A stretch of DNA of 10,343 nucleotides from an uncultured Lachnospiraceae bacterium (GTDB lineage Bacteria; Bacillota; Clostridia; Lachnospirales; Lachnospiraceae), in the NCBI GenBank assembly GCA_902489645.1, contig CABUAW010000074.1, positions 1 to 10,343 on the forward strand, in the 5' to 3' direction. The translations under genes and the position numbers were made by a program. A model generated the notes under the pieces. It did no database searches, was not told the DNA's origin, and worked only from the letters and a program-made list of their open reading frames with translations. This document shows positions 6,655-10,343 of the stretch, one piece after another. Position 1 is the first letter of the stretch. Each line of letters opens with the position of its first letter.

Positions 6655-6670
6655 GGAATAAGTTATTTAT
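6641..6670 (+). repeat. Two 11-bp direct repeats over the efp promoter and start site
   Basis: AAGTTATTTAT occurs at 6641-6651 and again at 6660-6670. The copies are 19 bp apart start to start, just under two helical turns. The first overlaps the -10 and the second covers the predicted transcription start. They could be a tandem operator or chance in AT-rich DNA. Confidence 0.5.
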
Positions 6671-6697
6671 GCAATATTTTTAAGGAGGATTTCAAGC

Positions 6698-7255
6698 ATG
6701 GTATCAGCAGGTGATTTTAGAAACGGCTTGACGATTGAATATGAGGGAAATGTTTATCAGATTATTGAATTCCAGCATGTAAAACCTGGAAAGGGCGCGG
6801 CTTTTGTACGTACAAAATTAAAAAATATTAAGAGTGGCGGTGTTGTTGAAAAAACTTTCCGTCCAACTGAAAAATGTCCTCAGGCACATATTGAAAGAAA
6901 AGATATGCAGTATCTTTACAGCGATGGGGACTTATATCACTTTATGGACGTAGAAACCTATGACCAGATTGCATTAAGCGATGACCAGGTTGGCGATACA
7001 TTAAAATTTGTTAAGGAAAATGAAATGGTTAAAATTCTTTCCCACAACAACGAAGTATTCGCTATGGAGCCGCCGTTATTTGTAGAGCTTGAGATTACAG
7101 AAACAGAACCTGGATTCAAAGGCGATACATCGACAGGCGCTACAAAACCGGCAACTGTTGAGACAGGTGCTTTAGTTTACGTGCCATTATTTGTTGAGAT
7201 TGGCGACGTTATCAAAATTGATACACGTACAGGAGAATATTTATCCAGAGTATAA
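6698..7255 (+). CDS. efp: Translation elongation factor P
   Basis: EF-P binds between the ribosomal P and E sites and relieves stalling at proline stretches. The 185 residues match the family length, with the usual three beta-barrel domains: the KOW-like domain (about 1-62), the central OB fold (about 66-125), and the C-terminal OB fold ending in TRTGEYLSRV. The loop HVKPGKGAAFVR carries Lys32, the position modified in other bacteria (beta-lysylated in E. coli, 5-aminopentanolated in B. subtilis). No modification genes are in the window. AAGGAGG (6682-6688) lies nine bases before the ATG. By eye its codons favour TTA, ACA and GTT, unlike the GC-richer neighbours, which fits a highly expressed gene. 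It has its own promoter and terminator. Confidence 0.98.
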   Translation: MVSAGDFRNGLTIEYEGNVYQIIEFQHVKPGKGAAFVRTKLKNIKSGGVVEKTFRPTEKCPQAHIERKDMQYLYSDGDLYHFMDVETYDQIALSDDQVGDTLKFVKENEMVKILSHNNEVFAMEPPLFVELEITETEPGFKGDTSTGATKPATVETGALVYVPLFVEIGDVIKIDTRTGEYLSRV

Positions 7256-7279
7256 TGGATGGATAGTGGACAGGACGAT

Positions 7280-7308
7280 AAAACCCCGCAAGTCGATGCG
7301 GGGTTTTT
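7280..7308 (+). terminator. Strong Rho-independent terminator of efp
   Basis: AAAACCCCGCA (7280-7290) pairs with TGCGGGGTTTT (7297-7307) across a 6-base loop, and TTTTT ends at 7308. It begins 25 bases after the efp stop. Confidence 0.93.
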
Positions 7309-7363
7309 CTTTCCGCAGCCGGGGAAAAGACACAGATTTATCAGACAGGAAGGTGGAGCAGAT

Positions 7364-8212
7364 ATGTATCAGGCAGGTTTAGTACTTGAAGGCGGCTCGA
7401 CGCGGGGGATATTTACCGCGGGCGTGCTGGATTTTCTTTTGGAAAAAAATGTGGAATTTTCGTATATTGTGGGCGTTTCGGCGGGGAGCTGCAATGCGGT
7501 GGATTTTGTGTCCAAACAGTTTGACAGGACGCGTCAGTGTCTGATGCCGGAGAAAGAAAATGATTATATGACGCCGAAGGCCATTTTAAAAAAGCGGAGT
7601 ATTTTTGATATGGATATGATTTTTGATAAATATCCGAATGGAATATACCCATTTGATTTTGATACCTATTTTGCCTCGGATTCCCTGTGTGAAATCGTGG
7701 CCACCAATGCCCGGACCGGTCAGGCCGAATATCTTACGGAAAACGGCGAAAAGGAACGTCTGATGAAGATTTGCCGGGCTTCCTGCAGTATGCCGATGGT
7801 TACTCCGATGGTCCGCCTTGGGGACGATATGTATGTCGATGGCGGCGTGGCGGATTCTATTCCTTTGGAGCATACGTTGAAGAAGGGATATGATAAAATA
7901 TTTGTTGTTCTGACACGAAATAAGGATTACCGGAAAGCGCCGTCGCCGCGGGTAGATAAAATATGGCGCCGTTATTTTCGGAAATATCCGAAATTGGCCC
8001 AGGCTTTGGAAATGAGGTATGCCCTTTATAACCGTCAGATGGATTTGGTGGAGCAGCTTGAGGAAGAAGGCAAAATCTTTGTCATTCGCCCGGAGATTAA
8101 GACGATATCCAGGACAGAGCATAACAGGGAGAGATTGATGGAATTTTACCGTCACGGGTATATTCAGATGATGAAACAGTATGACGAATTGGTGAAATAT
8201 CTGGAACACTGA
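7364..8212 (+). CDS. Patatin-like phospholipase family protein
   Basis: A predicted Ser-Asp dyad lipid acyl hydrolase; the real substrate is unknown. In 282 residues the oxyanion loop is LEGGSTRG (8-15), the nucleophile elbow is GVSAGS with Ser39, and the dyad aspartate is Asp159 in YVDGG. The C-terminal part (YNRQMDLVEQLEEEGKIFVI, then a helix rich in Tyr and Met) resembles the E. coli YjjU type of bacterial patatin with its DUF6363-like tail. No signal peptide or transmembrane segment is visible, so the protein is probably cytosolic or peripherally membrane-bound. ATG 7364 is preferred because AGGAAGGTGGAG (7347-7358) lies directly upstream and patatins of this type begin just before the glycine loop. 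The frame is open back to 7259, but that would translate through the efp terminator. No clear promoter was found between the terminator and the gene. The pyruvate-kinase-like gene follows after 24 bases. Confidence 0.9.
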   Translation: MYQAGLVLEGGSTRGIFTAGVLDFLLEKNVEFSYIVGVSAGSCNAVDFVSKQFDRTRQCLMPEKENDYMTPKAILKKRSIFDMDMIFDKYPNGIYPFDFDTYFASDSLCEIVATNARTGQAEYLTENGEKERLMKICRASCSMPMVTPMVRLGDDMYVDGGVADSIPLEHTLKKGYDKIFVVLTRNKDYRKAPSPRVDKIWRRYFRKYPKLAQALEMRYALYNRQMDLVEQLEEEGKIFVIRPEIKTISRTEHNRERLMEFYRHGYIQMMKQYDELVKYLEH

Positions 8213-8236
8213 GCAGAGATAAAAAGAGGGAAAATT

Positions 8237-9229
8237 ATGGATTTTTATGGAACTTTGGGACCGGCCTGCGGCCTTCATCCGGTATTGTCACGGATGTATG
8301 AGGCGGGAATGACCGGCGTCCGTCTGAATTTGTCCCATGGCATGTTAAAGGACCATGCAAATTGGCTGTATGTGGCCATTTCGGCGGCGAAATCCCTGGG
8401 AAAAGAAACCAAAATTTTAATTGATTTACAGGGGCCGGAGCTGCGAGTTGGAAATTTTTCGGGAGAAAGAAAGCTGAAAACGGACAGCGATGTGATTTTT
8501 GGACAGCGTGGGATTCCTGTGCCGGACATATTGTTCGGTCAGGGAAAAAAGGGCATGCATCTGCTGCTGGATGACGGAAAAATCGAAGCGGAAGTTTTAG
8601 AGTGCAGTGGAAATCAGATGTTAGCAAAGATTCTTCGGGGCGGTATTTTAAAGCCGAGAAAAAGTATTGCAGTTCCGGGAGAGATAATTGAAACACCGAC
8701 ATTGACCACTCAGGATTTGGAAAATATCAGGGTTGCCCGGCAATATGGAGTGACCGGAGTGATGCTGCCTTTTGTGCGCAGCGTGGAGGATTTGAAATGT
8801 CTCCGTCGGGAACTGGAGAAAAGCTGTGGAGAGAATATAAAAATTTTTGCCAAGATTGAAAACAGGCAGGGTGTGGAAGCATTGGATTCCTTTATGCCGC
8901 TGGCGGACGAAATCGTTATTGCCAGAGGGGATTTGGGAAATGCTATGCCCCTATGGGAGCTTCCGGCGGTGCAAAAATGTATTGGAGCAAAGTGCCGCCG
9001 TGCCGGAAAGCCTTTTATGGTAGTGACCCAGATGCTGGATTCCATGGAACATCGGTCGGTGCCAACCCGGGCCGAGGTTTCGGATATTTATAATGCGGCG
9101 CTGGAGGGCGCCTCATCTCTGATGCTTACCGGAGAAACGGCCATCGGAGAGTTCCCGGCCGAGGCGATGTTTTATCTGGTGAAAACGGCGCAAAGCTGTT
9201 TAGAAAGATATCCGGCCGGAAAGAATTAA
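8237..9229 (+). CDS. Pyruvate-kinase-like protein lacking the C-terminal domain
   Basis: The protein resembles pyruvate kinase (phosphoenolpyruvate + ADP to pyruvate + ATP) but has 330 residues instead of about 470. The barrel start is GTLGPAC (5-11), followed by VRLNLSHG with Arg29, Asn31 and Ser33, then IDLQGPELRVG (62-72), where families usually have DTKGPEIRTG. A shortened B-domain region (about 73-150) includes LLLDDGKI and GGILKPRKSIAVPG. The barrel resumes with FAKIEN (Lys206, Glu208), ARGDLG (Asp232), VVTQMLDSM (Thr264), PTRAEVSDIYNA and LTGETAIGEFPAEA. The protein ends about 20 residues later, so the allosteric C domain is absent. The metal and phosphoenolpyruvate residues are in place, so activity is plausible, though a non-glycolytic role is possible. 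GAGGG lies just upstream of the ATG. It is probably cotranscribed with the patatin gene. Confidence 0.88.
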   Translation: MDFYGTLGPACGLHPVLSRMYEAGMTGVRLNLSHGMLKDHANWLYVAISAAKSLGKETKILIDLQGPELRVGNFSGERKLKTDSDVIFGQRGIPVPDILFGQGKKGMHLLLDDGKIEAEVLECSGNQMLAKILRGGILKPRKSIAVPGEIIETPTLTTQDLENIRVARQYGVTGVMLPFVRSVEDLKCLRRELEKSCGENIKIFAKIENRQGVEALDSFMPLADEIVIARGDLGNAMPLWELPAVQKCIGAKCRRAGKPFMVVTQMLDSMEHRSVPTRAEVSDIYNAALEGASSLMLTGETAIGEFPAEAMFYLVKTAQSCLERYPAGKN

Positions 9230-9241
9230 GAATACGTTCTA

Positions 9242-9271
9242 TTGACAAAATAAATGGAATTAAAGTAATAT
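9242..9271 (+). promoter_or_regulatory. Sigma-A-type promoter of the mgsA-like gene
   Basis: Consensus TTGACA (9242-9247), an 18-base spacer, and TAATAT (9266-9271). It starts 13 bases after the stop of the pyruvate-kinase-like gene. The predicted start is near 9278, giving a leader of about 58 bases that contains an inverted repeat. Confidence 0.7.
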
Positions 9272-9286
9272 ATTAAGTAGGAAATT

Positions 9287-9314
9287 ATTCGATATTGGGG
9301 AAGGTATATCGAGT
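9287..9314. repeat. Inverted repeat in the mgsA leader
   Basis: TCGATAT (9289-9295) and ATATCGA (9306-9312) are perfect inverted repeats around a 10-base spacer (TGGGGAAGGT). In RNA the stem can extend to nine pairs with one G-U. It lies downstream of the predicted start and ends two bases before the AAAGGGG ribosome binding site. It could be an operator for a dimeric repressor or a leader hairpin. It is not a terminator because no T tract follows. Confidence 0.5.
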
Positions 9315-9335
9315 GAAAGGGGAAGAATATGGGGC

Positions 9336-9725
9336 ATGAATATTGGCATTATTTCGCATAACAATAAAAAAGAACTCATTGAAAATTTTTGCATTGCATA
9401 TAAAAAAATTTTGAATAAACATACATTATACGCAACAGGTGTTACCGGTCGTCGGATTGAAGAGGCGACGAATCTGAAGGTGAATAAATTTTTGCCGGGA
9501 AGTGTCGGCGGTGACCGCCAGTTTATGGAGATGATTGAGGATAACCGGATGGATATGGTCATTTTCTTTTATAATCCGTCGATGGCGGCAACGGAAAAAC
9601 CGGATATCTATGCGATGATGAACCTGTGCGACGCTTACTGTATTCCTATGGCGACGAATATTGCGACGGCGGAGGCTCTGATTATGGGGCTGGAGCATGG
9701 AGATTTGGAGTGGCGCGCACATTAG
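9336..9725 (+). CDS. mgsA: Methylglyoxal synthase-family protein
   Basis: Methylglyoxal synthase converts dihydroxyacetone phosphate to methylglyoxal and phosphate, a bypass relieving phosphosugar stress. The 129-residue protein keeps the family frame: NIGIISH, YKKILNKHTLYATG, the GGD loop with Asp60 (E. coli catalytic Asp71), DMVIFF, PDIYAMMNLCDAYCIPMATNIATAE. Asp90 (E. coli Asp101), His8 (His19) and Lys12 (Lys23) are retained. Several other active-site positions differ from E. coli: Asp20 to Asn9, Thr47 to Val36, Ser65 to Pro54, Asp91 to Asn80, and His98 to Glu87. The fold is clear but the usual activity is less certain. ATG 9336 matches the family N-terminus, yet its AAAGGGG (9316-9322) is 13 bases away. 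An out-of-frame ATG at 9329 sits at the better six-base distance. A tyrosine phosphatase gene follows after 51 bases. Confidence 0.85.
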   Translation: MNIGIISHNNKKELIENFCIAYKKILNKHTLYATGVTGRRIEEATNLKVNKFLPGSVGGDRQFMEMIEDNRMDMVIFFYNPSMAATEKPDIYAMMNLCDAYCIPMATNIATAEALIMGLEHGDLEWRAH

Positions 9726-9776
9726 GAAAAATATGTAAAATAATACGTAAAGAGAGTCAAAAGGGAGAGAACATTA

Positions 9777-10343
9777 ATGATAGAGATTCGGCGGATTCCT
9801 CTGGAGGGAGCGAAAAATATCCGTGATTTTGGCGGATTTCCGACAAAAGACGGCAGATATATCAAGCCGCATCGTTTGCTTCGAAGCTGCGAGCTTTACG
9901 TGACGACAGCGGAGGACAGAAAGGTATTAACTGAAACCTATGGCTTAAAAAAAGTCCTGGATTTTAGAACTGTAAAAGAGAGGGAAGAACATCCGGACCC
10001 GGTTATGGACGGGGTTGTGAATCTGCATATGCCGGTGCTGGACGAGAAAGCCCTGGGAGTGACGCGGGAAGGTCAGGATGGAGATTTTATGAACCAACTG
10101 GCGGCGTCTGTACTGCAGCCGGACTTTGATACGACCCGGTACATGGCGGATATTTATGAAAAAATTATCCTTGGGGATAATGCGTCCAGGCAGTATGGCC
10201 GGATGTTTGACGAACTGCTGTCACAGGAGGAAGGAGCGACGCTCTGGCACTGTACGGCGGGAAAGGACAGGGCCGGGATTGCCTCTATCCTCGTACTGAG
10301 CGCCCTGGGTGTTCCTGAGGATGTGATTGAGGCCGATTATTTT
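9777..10343 (+). CDS. Tyrosine-protein phosphatase, Tyr_phosphatase_3 / MptpB-like (3' partial)
   Basis: The frame runs without a stop from ATG 9777 to the right edge of the window (189 codons), so the C-terminus is missing. The signature P-loop is HCTAGKDRAG, with nucleophile Cys159 and Arg165 in the CX5R pattern. The family-typical N-terminal IRDFGGFPTKDGRYIKPHRL (residues 15-34) and the strand VLDFRTVKERE, with a candidate Asp62, match the group of bacterial phosphatases related to M. tuberculosis PtpB and yeast Siw14. Substrates in this family range from phosphotyrosine to phosphoinositides or inositol polyphosphates; here the substrate is unknown. GGGAG (9763-9767) lies nine bases upstream. 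There is no terminator after the mgsA-like gene, so cotranscription is likely. No signal peptide is visible. Confidence 0.9.
   Translation, partial: MIEIRRIPLEGAKNIRDFGGFPTKDGRYIKPHRLLRSCELYVTTAEDRKVLTETYGLKKVLDFRTVKEREEHPDPVMDGVVNLHMPVLDEKALGVTREGQDGDFMNQLAASVLQPDFDTTRYMADIYEKIILGDNASRQYGRMFDELLSQEEGATLWHCTAGKDRAGIASILVLSALGVPEDVIEADYF

Noticed and set aside
7259..7363. Extended patatin reading frame starting just after the efp stop
   Set aside because: The extra 35 codons would translate the efp terminator hairpin. The conserved protein begins at 7364 with a good ribosome binding site.
7586..8278. Long open frame (230 codons) on the minus strand opposite the patatin gene
   Set aside because: It lies entirely antisense to a gene with full patatin motifs, its translation is rich in His, Phe and Ile without any family motif, and it has no ribosome binding site of its own. 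It is a shadow frame.
1..10343. CRISPR array, phage, toxin-antitoxin or other defence system
   Set aside because: No spaced repeats, integrase, capsid, antitoxin-like small gene pairs or defence domains were seen. All complete genes belong to recognisable housekeeping or metabolic families.

Overview
The window reads as an ordinary chromosomal segment of a low-to-mid GC Gram-positive bacterium, most likely a clostridial Firmicute of the Lachnospiraceae type. That placement is inference. It rests on strong AGGAGG-type ribosome binding sites, sigma-A-like promoters, a YqeG-family phosphatase just upstream of efp, and the style of the proteins. There is no sign of phage, insertion sequence, CRISPR array, tRNA or rRNA.

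Layout. Positions 1-221 carry the 3' end of a coiled-coil protein that looks like the tail of an Rpn/PD-(D/E)XK transposase-family nuclease, followed by a hairpin terminator. A clear promoter (364-392) then drives aroK (shikimate kinase). A bidirectional terminator (949-991) separates aroK from a convergent aroE of the YdiB type on the minus strand. aroE is divergent from aroD (type I 3-dehydroquinate dehydratase), and the two promoters overlap. Three shikimate-pathway steps are thus clustered but split into three transcription units.

aroD begins a tightly packed plus-strand run: aroD, a cobD-like PLP enzyme, exoA (AP endonuclease/exonuclease III), cobQ (cobyric acid synthase) and yqeG. Gaps run from a 26-base overlap to 12 bases. 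The run mixes aromatic amino acid synthesis, two cobalamin steps, DNA repair and a HAD phosphatase. The rest of the B12 pathway is not in the window and no cobalamin riboswitch was recognised.

efp (elongation factor P) has its own promoter overlapping the yqeG stop codon and its own strong terminator (7280-7308). Downstream are a patatin-like serine hydrolase and a compact pyruvate-kinase-like protein with barrel and B domains but no C-terminal regulatory domain. A promoter with a leader inverted repeat then precedes a methylglyoxal synthase-family gene, followed by a Cys-X5-Arg tyrosine phosphatase that runs off the 3' end.

I did not find a convincing undescribed multi-gene system. The points most worth a second look are the methylglyoxal synthase homologue with several substituted active-site positions and a confusing start region, the C-domain-less pyruvate kinase, the mixed cobD-exoA-cobQ operon, and the overlapping aroE/aroD promoters.
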